The position numbers were made by a program, and so were the translations under genes. 64,000 nucleotides of DNA from Bryoerythrophyllum caledonicum (Eukaryota; Streptophyta; Bryopsida; Pottiales; Pottiaceae), in assembly GCA_963971425.1 (NCBI GenBank), contig OZ020525.1:13336187-13400186 (forward strand), written 5' to 3'. Below are positions 42,501 to 54,100 of the stretch, in pieces (the first letter of the stretch is position 1; the number at the start of each line of letters is the position of its first letter). The notes under the pieces are model-generated. The model worked only from the letters and a program-made list of their open reading frames with translations, was not told where the DNA came from and searched no databases.

Positions 42501-43516
42501 GAGAAGCAACTGTGCAGACATCTTTTGACAGGTTTCAGGGCTTGCAAACCAAGTATCCAGGAGCAACCTCTTTCCTCAAATACTTCGAGAAGCATTGGAT
42601 TCCTAAAATCCATATGTGGGTTACAGGGTATAGAAATATTCCACATGCTAACCAAGATACGAACGCCGCAGTGGAAAGTTATCATGGGAACTTGAAGTCC
42701 ATCTTGGCAAGCTCTAGGTCACGCTTTGACGGGCGCCGGATCGACTAGTTGGTCTACCATCTAGTCAAAGATGTCTTGACGCATTATTAATACGCTATAT
42801 AGTGTAAGTTGTTCGGATTTATAAAAAATGGCAAGGCAAAAGGCATGGTCGCCAGTGCTGTAATTCGGGCACGCGAAATCCCTGACGACCACATTTGTAT
42901 TGACCAGGAACTCGACATTGTGTATGTCGCGAGCCAAACGAATTTCCCAGTAATTTGGGTGGTGACAAGTGCCAGGACATATTGGGCACAGTGCTCATGT
43001 CCATTGGGAATGTGTGGAAACATGTGCAAACATGTTGTGAAGGTATTCAAGATGATTCATGTAGGAGTGGAGGACGCAACAATCATTAGGTATGCCGGGT
43101 CTCTACGGAATACAATTGGTCTTGTTCGCAGTCCTGCCGGTCTTAGCCTAGCGTACAGCGGTGCTCCAGAGCAGAAAGCTAATGTTCTTGACAGGGTTTC
43201 CGGTGTTTACAACACCGCTAATCCCCAAAAGATGCTTGCAGACATTAAGAGTGTCTTGCAAGAAATTAATAAATTGGCTATTGAAGACGTGGAATTGAGG
43301 TCACATATTCTTGCAAATGTGCAAGAGGCAAAAGGAAACGTTTTGAATTTGAAGGTACGGGCTGACTCTGGGCTTCTACACCCGGCATCTCAAACTTTGT
43401 TTCAAGTCAACAAGGGAAGTAAGAATTTGAGGCGTTTCAAGGCTTGTAGTGAGTTGGGTAGAGGACGGGCACGGTCTACATCCAGGAGAGGTCGAGGGCA
43501 GGCAAAGAGGCCTTAG
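39598..43516 (+). pseudogene. MULE-C transposase with Pro-Gly-rich N-terminal extension (decayed)
   Basis: A multi-exon Mutator-like transposase gene. Exon 1 (39598-40925, donor GTAAGTTG) encodes 443 residues. Roughly the first 300 are degenerate Pro-Gly-Leu/His repeats (PGLAHMP, PGLLLRP, PGHIPDVPKPGH). Exon 2 (about 41060-41940) holds a coil-like Lys/Arg block, an in-frame stop at 41386, a conserved pre-catalytic domain and GLSIDATFGTNEPK (first Asp). An 84-bp GT-AG intron (41941-42024) separates it from YPLYTVMVFDNWEQG and AIVTDNDEVELNAI (second Asp); the next donor is at 42225. CLWHVRKAWLKQ and NAAVESYHGN follow (about 42370-42700). Three in-frame stops lie between 42746 and 42803 in an otherwise continuous frame. 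The last part has a SWIM finger (CSCPLGMCGNMCKHVVKVF) and an Arg/Gly-rich tail. No flanking inverted repeats were found. Confidence 0.78.
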
Positions 43517-44413
43517 ATACGGCCATTTACCAATATGATTTTATCTCATCTAAAGGAATTTAGGGGGGCTTGTCATTTATGGACAATTTAGCGAGGTTTT
43601 GTATTTCGGCCAAACTATTTTCCTTATATACTAATGTTCACATGAAGTGTTTTATCTATGTCAATTTCCATCTTTAATGGTGTCCTCCACGTTCAAAAGC
43701 CCTTATTCAATGGTGATCTCAATTTCATAATCTATGTAATACACTGTGGTTGACGTTGAATGATGAGAAAAAATGCAAAATAATAACTTCATTATGGATT
43801 GTTGACATTATGAGAAAAAAAAAGGTAGAAATTTTGGAACCCACAAAAGGTAAACAATCTAAGAACTTGAAAATATAAATGGTAAAAAAGAACCTACAAT
43901 ATATATGAAAGAATTATAACATACACAACAAAGAAGATGAGGAAACACAAAATTGCAACAAAATAAAAACCAAAAAAAAAATGAAAAAAGCCCTTGAACA
44001 ATGGATGATTTGGGAAGGAATTTAACAAAAAAAGATAAACAAACATTAAAGGGTTGAAACAACAAAATTTCTAAAAACTAAGCACTTGAAACTACAAATG
44101 AAACAAAGGAGAAAATCCAACATAATCATGAAAGAAGAAGAGCCAACAATGTCATTCTGTATTAAAGAACAAGTAATGTAACTGGACAAATTACATAGCC
44201 AATATGTAAATTTTTTCATAAAGTGCATAGTATGTAGAAAAATGTACGAGCCTGACCACATAATATGGTGTACAAACCACGAAACCCTGATGAAAACATG
44301 TCTGAAACAAAACGGATGTCAATGTCTTTGAAAGGCTACTATAAAAGTCTAATCGAAACATGTTGGGAACAGAACTCATGTCAATGTCTGAAAAACTTAT
44401 ACCTTTGGCATCT
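43517..44413. other. AT-rich spacer
   Basis: A-rich on the plus strand, with short poly-A tracts and no coding frame I can support. It separates the convergent MULE-C and the minus-strand gene at 44414-47272. Confidence 0.6.
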
Positions 44414-47272
44414 TCAAGTCAACCATACCAACAACTCAACCAACCTAGTCATCAACATCTCCAGTCGAAGGCATGCCTTGTCCTCCATGTAGAACCAGTT
44501 GGCCTTCATCTCGCACCATACTTGTCTCCTCTCCAGTACCCACCTCAGCTGAGCCTTCATCTCCACACTCTCCCAAAGCTGCTTCATACGGACAAATGTC
44601 CTCTTGGACGCCAGAAGATAGATAAGACTACTGGAAGCTAGAAAATCAGCTCGTGAGTTGTCCACCAAGATGCTCTCCTACAACGACAGGAGAGCAGCCT
44701 CACTCTCAGCTGCCACCTTCTTCGCCGAATTGAAGTGCATCTGGTCACTAGGAACCCACACTCCCAAGGTCTCCAAACTCCCATAAGTAAAATGCAATGC
44801 AACATTTTCTCTAGCGAGGAGAACATTCCTAAACCGTGTGCTATCCATCTCGCGGGCCACGCCATCACTCGGAGTGACCCACAACTCTTGCAGCTGATCC
44901 TCCATGTTGAAATGGAGCATGTCGCAGCAGGCGTGAACAAAGATAGCCTGACGCCAATGGAAAAAATTTGGAAAAAGCTTTCTAGGTCCACGGCCAGACT
45001 CTAACACTGCACGAAATGTAGTGAAGTGGACATCACCTGTATCTATAGCTCGGAAAAGGATTTGACCCCACCGCAGCATAGACTCCATCGCGAGTATCAC
45101 CTCCTTAGGACGTGTGGCCAACCTCTCAGGCCCAAGACCTATAATAGGACATATCAACGGGACCTTGCAACCGTATGCATTAACACATAGGAACTTCAAA
45201 GCCCTAGCAAGTGGTGGGCAATAAAACTTCAGTACGTTCTTCAGCTCCTCCTCCAACATCCATGCCACCAGGACTCTAAATTCAGTCTCAGTGTATTGGA
45301 AGGGTCGCTGTAGACACAGTGGCATGGGTGCCATGGATATGGATCGAAACAAGCTTGACCACGACCACGCTGCATCCTCTGCGTCCATAGCCACCCCTAG
45401 ATCAAAGGTCTCCAAAGCAAGTGAAACATACTAGGCACGTGCAGCAGCCACCTCCTCCAGTCTAGAATTGTAGTCCTGGACCTGAACGCTGAAATAGTGA
45501 ACATACTCATGATGTTTAACAAATGCCTGGATTGCCTTGCACATCTTCTGCTCATTCTTGGTCTGGAATACGTTCACGACACCTCTGAGGGCCTCCAAGT
45601 CACGTGCGGTGTAGGATGCCTACAAACAAAAACTCCAAGAAAGTTCTTAATCCGCACATGTTAAAAAAACTCAACAGTAAGAAACTGAAGCCACAGTGAC
45701 AATCTATGAGAAAGACAATGGTCTAAAACAACCATCAGCTGGTTCCAAGTATTGAAAACATATGAAAGGAGGAAGCCACACACCTGTATATCAAGATCAT
45801 AATGGATAGCACCTCCTGCACAAAAAAACTTCTTTGCTAAACGACCCCCTCCATGTAGAGCCTCCATCACTAAGGCAGCAGAACTGGGCTCCTGAGATAG
45901 GTCTATGGGGAAGACATCTTCAGTGAGCTCCACGAGAAGATGTAAGCCAGGAGGGGGTCCTCGCCTAATAGGCATGGATGCCGGATCCACCTCTAGAAAT
46001 CTATCGTTCGCCTCGGCGATGGCCTTCGCTCGATGTCGGGCACGGAGAACCGTATTTGTAGTCATAGGAGTCCCCTACGGAGGTGTTAGGCTCTTAGGCG
46101 GGGGCAGAGGGTCGGAAGGGCTGGGCTCTTCGGAGGTGCTGGACTGTCCGGAGGTGCTGGACTCCTTGGAGATGCCTCTCTAACGTCTGGACTAGACACC
46201 CCACGTGACATCAACCCCCTGCTGCCTCTGCCATGTGGTGGAGTTACCAAATTAGGATGCTCTTCGAAAGGATCCTAAAGAGGGTCTTCACATCCCAAGG
46301 GACTCTCTGTAGTGTTCTGGGCAGCAGCTGGAGCCATGGGAGAGGTCTCGCAACCACCGCTTGCGTTGGCCCAAGGAGAGAACTTCCCGGGCTGCCATGT
46401 GATTGCGTAGAAGTCACCCCACTTCGCTGTAGATGTGGTCGAAGTAGTGGGCTTGCCTGGCCAATGGGTGAAGGTAGCACGAAGGCGTCATTGGAACCGG
46501 ACGCCGTAGCTGCCGGCCTCGTGAATGTGGGACGCTTCAAAACTCGTGTTGAGCTCCTCGGACCGTCCACATCACTTGCTTGACCTATCTGCTTCAAACG
46601 AATTGCTCCTCCTCCAAACGGCTTCTTCCGTGCAAAGTGTGTCAAAGGCTGATCATTATCATCGGAGCTCGGAATGTGGATTGTGTTGTCCTCGAACTGG
46701 CTGCAGACAATGGATGTGTCGTGGTCAGGCACAACGACCGAAGATGTAGCCACAGACTTCTTCCCACTTATGGCCTCCGGAAGCGGAAGTCCATATGCCC
46801 TGAAGATTGTTCTAGCCTCCTTGTTTCCATTCAAACCACGAGATGGGAAGATCTTCAAATCTCCCAAGTCGTCATATGGATACTTCTTGCATTGCCGCCC
46901 TTACCGATGGTAACCTAACGCCGACTTATCGATGAAGTCTTAGCTGCAGTATCCACAATAAAACGACACCTTGGTCCTCCTCGTCTTTGCTGGCGTCCCC
47001 TGTGGCCTCCTGCGACGCCAGATGGTATTCACCTCCACCATGAGGTATTCATACTCACACCAGGAGTATGCATTGCGATTTGGATCCTGGTGGAGATGCT
47101 TGGATTCGCACACAATGACGCTCTCCGGCCCAAAATTCCCGTCAATGGTAAGCTGCAAAGAAGAGCAGTGGGTAAAAAGTGATGTTTTCAAAAAGTACAT
47201 GACTGAAAAAGTAGTACGGAGCTTACCCCAGGGACAAGACCCGGATAGATCGTGTGAATTATGTGTCGCCAC
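44414..47272 (-). pseudogene. Unrecognised multi-exon gene, decayed
   Basis: Several minus-strand frames read as exons of one protein that I cannot name. A start-proximal piece follows an acceptor ttctttgcag (exon from 47152). It carries LTIDGNFGPESVIVCES, a Lys/Arg-rich linker and FYCGYCS, and continues in the same frame through two TAA stops into DLGDLKIFPSRGLNGNKEAR and EARTIFRAYGLPLPE (to about 46244). A second exon (46065 to about 45783) ends at a GATATACAG/GTGTGT donor. A third (from 45621, acceptor tttgtttgtag) runs LEALRGVVNVFQTKNEQK..., then after an in-frame TAG ETFDLGV...LFRAIDTGDVHFTTFRAV... and NMEDQLQELW. After another in-frame stop comes a helical Lys/Glu/Arg-rich C-terminus ending at 44414. 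At least four in-frame stops in a well-kept frame indicate a recent pseudogene of a host or transposon gene. The FYCGYC block could be a zinc-binding turn. Confidence 0.5.
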
Positions 47273-48440
47273 TGTGGAAGGAGTGAGGACTCCTTTAGTA
47301 TACTTTCCCGTTGCTTTAACACCTCCACATCATCATCATAGCACAATTCACCCAGATTCGGCGTGGTCTGACACTCAACCTACAATTAAAACAACCAGAA
47401 CTTAGTTCAAATAAAATGTCATAGCCAAAAAATATTAAGTCCCCCCAAATCCCATGGAAAACAGAAGAGGTTGTAGTGTACTTACATAGCGATCTAGGTT
47501 CGGAATCATGGTGGGATTGTCATGTCTTGGCTTCAAGTAACAACCCTAAGTCTACCACCCTAAACCCTAACAACTTAGCGTTGAACAGTGACCAACCCTA
47601 AACTACCCTAACATCCTAATAGGAGCCCTGAATTCTAGAGCAGCATATTCTAAATCCCTAAACAACTATGTCGATGTGCAGCTGGTGTCTTCATGTCCTG
47701 CCACGGCCAAACAACTGGTAGGAAGACCTGGGGGGAAAGATTCGGAGGCAATTAGAAGAGGAAAAGGAAAGCTGTAAAAAAAAACTACAAACTAACTAAC
47801 CCTCAATTGGGAAGGAAGAGGAGGCCAGAACCTAAACCCAGTACGGCTGCAGTAGGAGTCTCCTACATGTGCGGCGCTCAACCTGGGCTGCTAAGGCAGC
47901 ATCTCTAAAAGAGGGACTGTCTGCCCATTCCTCCACTCGAAGTCCACAAACGGGTCGTCATGTGCTGAAGTTCGAGGTCGAAACAAAAATACAAAACAAC
48001 AATCATGCATCATTAAATCATGATTTGATCACTTTACTCAAACACAAAAAACATGCGTCATCTCACATAGCCCTAGCCTTAAGAAGCCCAGGAAGAACCA
48101 TCCAAAACGCAGTCAACAAAAACAAGCCAAATCAAGGCATAAAGCCTAGGCACATTCATATCCTAATGCTGCGGATATAAGAAAGGTACCTCACTCTTCT
48201 TGATGGTGCTAACACGCACCCGAAGCTCCCGGATCGGCAGCATGGCAGCCTTTTGACAAATAACCTTCAGATCACCTCATTCATAGAGTTGTCAGCCTCA
48301 TCTTTCTTCTCCTCCATATCACACCTGCCATAATGAAAACCATGCAGTCGTCAAACATTTCTACACTGATAGTGAGTGAGCATTATTAGTGAAGGTGATG
48401 GAAAATTCCCCTCTAATGTGAAATTAGTGCAACATAAGAT
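47273..48440. other. No supportable gene up to the assembly gap
   Basis: This may contain 5' exons or the promoter of the minus-strand gene at 44414-47272, but no frame stands out. Short stretches of ccctaa-type words occur near 47540-47660. Confidence 0.4.
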
Positions 48441-48640
48441 NNNNNNNNNNNNNNNNNNNNNNNNNNNNNNNNNNNNNNNNNNNNNNNNNNNNNNNNNNNN
48501 NNNNNNNNNNNNNNNNNNNNNNNNNNNNNNNNNNNNNNNNNNNNNNNNNNNNNNNNNNNNNNNNNNNNNNNNNNNNNNNNNNNNNNNNNNNNNNNNNNNN
48601 NNNNNNNNNNNNNNNNNNNNNNNNNNNNNNNNNNNNNNNN
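48441..48640. other. Assembly gap (200 N)
   Basis: Exactly 200 undetermined bases, probably a placeholder length. Frames reading across it are meaningless. Confidence 0.98.
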
Positions 48641-48710
48641 GTCCGCTCCCCGACCGCGCGGTTCTCCAGGTTCCCAACCCTATCCGCAATGTTCCCGACC
48701 CCTTGCAGCC

Positions 48711-48720
48711 TATATAAAGG
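48711..48720 (+). promoter_or_regulatory. Putative TATA box of the kinase-like gene
   Basis: tatataaagg lies in a GC-rich flank, followed 25-35 bp downstream by a pyrimidine-rich stretch (cctcacttttttccctcc) suitable for a transcription start. It belongs to the sequence outside the downstream LTR element. With that element set aside, this promoter would sit about 200 bp from the kinase-like ORF at 60290. Confidence 0.55.
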
Positions 48721-48744
48721 CGGATAGGCCATTGACGTCCTCAC

Positions 48745-48819
48745 TTTTTTCCCTCCATTTCCTTGCCCAATAGGAACCCGAGACCTTGTTGCGCGAGCAC
48801 CATTGCACGGGTTTCGAGG
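48745..48819 (+). other. Putative 5'-UTR exon of the kinase-like gene
   Basis: The sequence downstream of the TATA box runs to gtttcgagg/gtatag, a plausible GT donor at 48820. The matching acceptor would be tttacag at 60281-60287, three bases before the ORF ATG. The inferred intron is about 108 bp without the inserted element and about 11.5 kb with it. Confidence 0.4.
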
Positions 48820-48820
48820 G

Positions 48821-48825
48821 TATAG
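48821..48825. repeat. Target-site duplication, left copy (tatag)
   Basis: tatag before the left LTR equals tatag at 60185-60189 after the right LTR. Confidence 0.9.
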
Positions 48826-50557
48826 TGTGAGCGCTCAGAAGCGCCACAATGTTAGTTAGTGATTAGTTAGTGGAAAACTGTCTTGTTTATTTCAATTAGT
48901 AGTTAGATTAGTAGTTAGTAGCGCCTTCTAGTGTGTTATTAGTAAAGGTTAGTTAACTGGACTCCACGTAGCCTTAAATTAGTGTGGAGGGCAAAATTAG
49001 AGTTATTAATAGGAAATTAGACTTGCGAAAAGCAAAAGAGACATAGAAACCCATTAGTGAATTAGAATTAGTATGTTGTTCTAGGTAATTCAAGTTAGTA
49101 GTTTAGTATTTAATTCAGTTAGTGGAAAAGTTATATTAGAACCTCAATTGTATGGTATTTATATTATTGTGAAAAGAGAAAAAATAGAAGATAAGAAAAA
49201 GAAAAAAGAAAAAAACTAGTAGCAAGTAGATTTAACGATTAAAGTAAACTACTTGATTTCTAATGATCTAGAACTCGGATTTGGACTTGTGAATAATCAA
49301 TCTTGGGATTAAAGTGTGTTTTGAACACATTGGTGGTGTTAGTTTTGCTCAAATCCTATTAGTTTGGTAGATATAGGCATGTTCAGCCCTAAAATCGAGT
49401 TTAGGGCTTTGGTGATCGTGGGCCCTTGATCTTGATTAGGGATTGTTAGATTCAAGGGTAGGGATGTGGCCGCCACCCTTGGGCCTCCTCCCACTTGGAT
49501 AAGAGGCGTGGGTGGCCACTCTCCCTCTCTCTCTTTTTGCCTTGGGCGAAGCTATGCCAAAACTTCTTCTATTTTCCCTCTTATTTTTTAGGCTGCGGTT
49601 AATCTTGTTTAGCTAAATGGATACTTAGAGTTAGGACTTGATATTTTAGCAGTAGTTAGATCTTATTGTTAGCTTTCGAGAGGTACTAAGCACGCTCCAT
49701 TTGGAGCAGTGACAAAGGAGTTATAGGATAATTTGTAGAAAGAGGTCTGCTGCCTTGGCAGAATTAGAGCATCAACTTTGGAGGGCCATTGCCGGCGGAC
49801 CACGACGACTTTGGAGTCTATTTTTTCAGGAAATGTAGCCCTTGAAGTTGGCTCTTTGTGGACATCCAGCACGCTCAAATCCGAGCACAGAGGACTGAGT
49901 TACAGCGGTTTTGGTGTCCGGGGTGATGCTGCTAGCTTGATTCGGTTCACCAACTTTGACGGACCTCTGCGAGCGAACGACAACGATTCTGGAGCTGAAA
50001 ATTGGCACGCTTGTAGATCTTCAAGTCAGGATTCTAGGGACTCTAAGCTCGCTTACATCCGATCAGCGACGACAAAGTTATAGGGATTCTAGCGACAAGG
50101 GGTGTGCTGCCTTGATCGGAGCACGTTTTTTCATGCATTTTTATTCTCCTTGAATGTTCATCGTGTATTTTTGACTTCTTACTTCTACCCTTGAGTTTCA
50201 TTGTTTATTTATTTACTTCCATATCAAGTTACTTATACTTTACCTTGTATGGTTAAAGTCTTTAACCTTAACCTCATCTAATGAAATTCATCCATTAGGT
50301 TTTAGGGATCATCCATTAGGTTTTAGGGTTTCATCCATTAGGTTTTAGGGATCATCCATTAGGTTTTAGGGTTTCATCCATTAGGTTTTAGGGATCATCC
50401 ATTAGGTTTTAGGGTTTCATCCATTAGGTTTTAGGGTTTCATCCATTAGGTGTTAGGATTTCATCCATTAGGTTTTAGGGTTCCATCCATTAGGTTTAGG
50501 ATTTCATCCATGCAATTTAGGTTGGATGAAATTAGATAGGGTTAATTTTGGTTCACA
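48826..50557 (+). repeat. Element 2, 5' LTR
   Basis: 1,732 bp from TGTGAGCGC to GGTTCACA. It contains ttagtta-rich and purine-rich stretches, and a ten-unit 21-22-bp repeat close to its 3' end (50289-50513). It matches the 3' LTR at a constant offset of 9,627 bp with no difference noticed. Confidence 0.95.
50289..50513 (+). repeat. Ten-unit 21/22-bp array with telo-box motifs in the 5' LTR
   Basis: Units of the form catccattaggttttaggg followed by at or ttt. They alternate 21 and 22 bp for the first six units and become degenerate in the last three. Four units contain TTAGGGTTT exactly, the reverse complement of the plant telo-box AAACCCTAA. The array sits near the LTR end, just upstream of the primer-binding site. 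Confidence 0.9.
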
Positions 50558-50560
50558 TAA

Positions 50561-50578
50561 TGGTGCGTCCGCCGGGAG
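50561..50578 (+). other. Element 2 primer-binding site
   Basis: TGGTGCGTCCGCCGGGAG starts three bases after the 5' LTR. It differs at one base from the site of element 1. It is complementary to a tRNA ending CGCACCA, possibly tRNA-Gly. Confidence 0.8.
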
Positions 50579-51192
50579 TGTAACTCTATAGGCTTTAGGA
50601 TTGCTTGGAAGGTGATTTGTCTATCTCGTAGAACATTGACGTGTGGCTCACATGTAGGTGACGTACAGGTGCATGTTGGGGTCGTGTTGGAAGGAGCACT
50701 GCCCAGGTTTTATTCCTAACTAACTTTTGTTAGAATAGAAACCCTTGTGATCGAATAGGCCGGTGGTATACTAACTGCGCAGGAAGCTGGATTGCGGAAG
50801 GTACATCTTAACCTTGAATGGATATATGTGAACAATTTAGGTCAGTCTGATAGGTTGCTTGTAGTAGGTAATGCCAAGAGTGGGCTGAACTGAGAACAAG
50901 GAGTCCTGGCCGCCGAGGCAGGGCGTAGTGTCTCGCCCATTACTTGGTCAGCCCTACACAACGTGACAGTCTCGTATGCCCAATCCAGATGAGACCTTTG
51001 GGGTTTGCCAAGCCGGAGCTTGTCATCAAGGTGTAGTCTGGATTGGGTGGCTTGCGTTCCCTACCTGTTTGAGGGTAGGCTAGGGTCTTAGTTGTCAAAA
51101 AACAAAATAAAAATAAAATATAATTAAGAAAAAATAATTAAAAGTTAAAAGGAAGTGTAGTTAAAAAGTGCACGTGGATGTGAGGCCGTTAG
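50579..51192 (+). other. Element 2 untranslated leader
   Basis: About 600 bp with no coding frame, ending in an A-rich stretch (51098-51160) before gag. A ggaaggtgattt word near 50608 could serve as a splice donor toward the 3' ORF, but this is speculative. Confidence 0.5.
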
Positions 51193-54100
51193 ATGCAACC
51201 GCGCACCCGATCCTCTATCCCCAACCTTCTACCTGGATTAGACCATAGATCCCGGAGGCCTCGTGGAGGGACTGACCAAGACCGGAGGACTTCTGAGGAT
51301 AGAGTGGGGCTAGACGAACAAGGAAGTGGTGTTGAACAGGAAGCCAGCGTATCTGCAACATCCCGAAAACCTGTAGGAAGAGATTTTATAGAGGAGGTAG
51401 ACGTGGAGGCGTTGGACGTCATCGACCCTGGTACTCGAGGTAGTGTCCCAATTATAGAGTTAGTGGTGGATCAAGGAGCAGAAGCGATGAGCACAGGTAG
51501 TGGAGGGGACCAAGGCCCAGTGGCTAGGCTTATAAACCCTTTGGTGCAACCCAGGGGTTTATCCATAGTGTTTCCTGCAGGGTTGGCTTCACAATCGGTT
51601 CCACCCAACCTCCCCGTGTTCACAGGTTCAAGGGATGAAGACCCTTCATCACACGTGGAGAGGTTCATCGAGATTCTCACGACCTCCTTGGTTTCAGAGC
51701 CTGGCTATTATTTGGTATGGTTTCCCAATACTTTGAGAGGTAGTGCCTATGCATGGTACCGCAACCATGCAGCCAATACCTTCGCGGATTGGAATGCACT
51801 TTAGGCGGCATTTTTGGAAGAGTTTCGGCCAGAGGTGGGCCAGAGTGCAGCCTTGACTGCCTTGTCATCAATTAGACAGGGCATGGATGAGGACATCACA
51901 TCCTACATCCTTAGGTTTGAGTGGGTGGTGACCCGATTTGTGGGTACATTGTTAGACAATGATACTCTTAAACACTTCTTCTTGCAAGGATTTACTGATG
52001 AGAAGGTCATCAGAGAGATCTTAAACTCTCAGCCAGCAAGTTTAACGGCTGCTAAGGAAGCGGCTAGGCGCGTGGAGCAAGTTAACAAGGAGCAAGAGCG
52101 GTTGTGGAGGCGTGAAGGGGAGAAGATTCCGAGTTTCATTCCTATTTATGCTCAGAATCCTGCACCACCTCATCCACCAGCTCGTGGAGGAATTCCTATA
52201 TCTGTGAGATATGGGTCAAACCCGGAACAGCCTAGACTAGTGGCACCACCCGTGGTGACACCAGTGCAGATTCAGACACCCATACTGGCTCTTCCAGAGC
52301 GGAACTGGACAGAAGAAATAAAGAAGGAGATCGAGGACACCCAACGCGGGTTCCATGATCGTATGGTTCAACAGATGAACCAGATGACTGAACAGATGGC
52401 TGCATTGATGAGGAACCACAATCCTAACCCAATTCCTCCAGCCATTGAGTCAGGGAAGCATCCATCCACTTTGTGGTGTACAAGGTGTGGCCAGGCCGGG
52501 CACACCTCACAGTTCTGCCAAGCTCATCACGTGCATTACGCACCACCTCCTCCGCCTCAATTGTATGTGCCACCTCACAAGAGTCAAGGTTACCAAAGTG
52601 GCAACCAAGGTTACAACAGCCACGGTAGGGCTAGGAACGAGGTCCATTCCTTTTGTGGCAAGAAACACCCCCCTGGGGAGTGTTGGATTGAGAACCATGT
52701 CGTGTGTGGGAACTGTGGAGGCAACCACCCCACGCATGTGTGTAGAAGACCTGACAAGGTTATTGTGCTACCACATCCACCTGGTAACTATCCACAACAG
52801 GCTGTGGATCAACAACGGGGAGCTAGGCAGCCTCCACATCCAAATGATGTTAGGCCTCCAAAGCTATACTACGATTACAATGCCAATAGGCAAACCCAGC
52901 AAGCTCCAGGTGGTTTGCAAACCAAGGCCCAATTTATTCCACTGAATCAGAACCAAGGTGGCAACCAACACTCACAAGATGTGAGATACGTGAGTCAGAC
53001 CACCGAAGAAGGATATGGACCGCCACCCCTTACAACTTCTGTGGTCATTGAAAATCTGACGCCAGAGTCCAATTTCATTACCCATTCTACTTCGAAGGGT
53101 GGTAGTTCTATGGTGGTTCCATCTTTGGCTATCATGACAAGGTCTATGGGGCCTATACCGGAGGTCATAGAAGAGGAGGAGGATTCTTCCACCACTAATA
53201 GTCCTCCTAGGTACTCCGAGATAAAGGAGGTAGCACGGAAAGCCGCCAAGGCAATCCAAGTCAAGGAGGGAGTTCCTTTGAATTTCCATCCCTTGCTAGA
53301 AGATTACCCCTTTCCAATACCAAGTCATAAACAAGATGAAGAAGCGGATGATTGGGAAGGACCCCGAGTGCCCGATTCAGAGAGGTTGCCACCTCGAGGA
53401 CCCAAAAAGGTGTCATCACGCCATTCCTATGATTTGTGGGAGGACTTGAGTCGAATGAAGGCGGATATTACCATAGCCCAATTGTTGGAGTTGTCACCGG
53501 AGATCCAGAAGCTGCTCAAGACTAAGCTACCCACTAGACCTCGAAGGAAATCCAAGGTCAAGGTGGCAGCTAGGGCTCATGCACTTAACAAGGTAGCAGA
53601 GGTCAAAGCTGTGGAGGTAGAGGCAATCATTGTGGACAAGGTGTTACCACACACACTAGTGGACGGCGGTAGTAGCTTGAATATCATGCCCTTGCAAACC
53701 ATGGAGAAGCTTGGGCTAAGCTTTACGGGACCATCTCCCATTGTGATTAGCATGGCTAATCAAAGTCCTGCAAGGCCTGTAGGCCAAATCAAGGATTGTC
53801 AAGTGATGGTAGGGGGTGAAGTGTACACCTTAACAATTCACGTCATCCAGACTCACTCTTTGAAAGAGTCCTTCCCCTTGCTCTTGGGGCGACCTTGGTT
53901 GAGAGCGGCAGAGGCGGTAGTTAATTGGGGTGGGGACAAGCCTCATATATCCTTTGGTCCAACTCACAACAGAACCAAAGTAAAGATTAGAGCTTCTCAA
54001 ACTCAGTTTACTATTGGATCTAGTGACTCATCGGACAATGATGTCTCTGAGGTCCCTCAAGACCTTCATCAACTTGAGTCCAAGCAGCAGCTACCTAACC

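Noticed and set aside
48351-48744. Frames spanning the assembly gap
   Set aside because: Most of their length is undetermined bases.
50289-50513. CRISPR-like or interstitial telomere array
   Set aside because: Units are contiguous with no spacers, and they are 21-22-bp LTR repeats containing telomere-like words, not a run of TTTAGGG.
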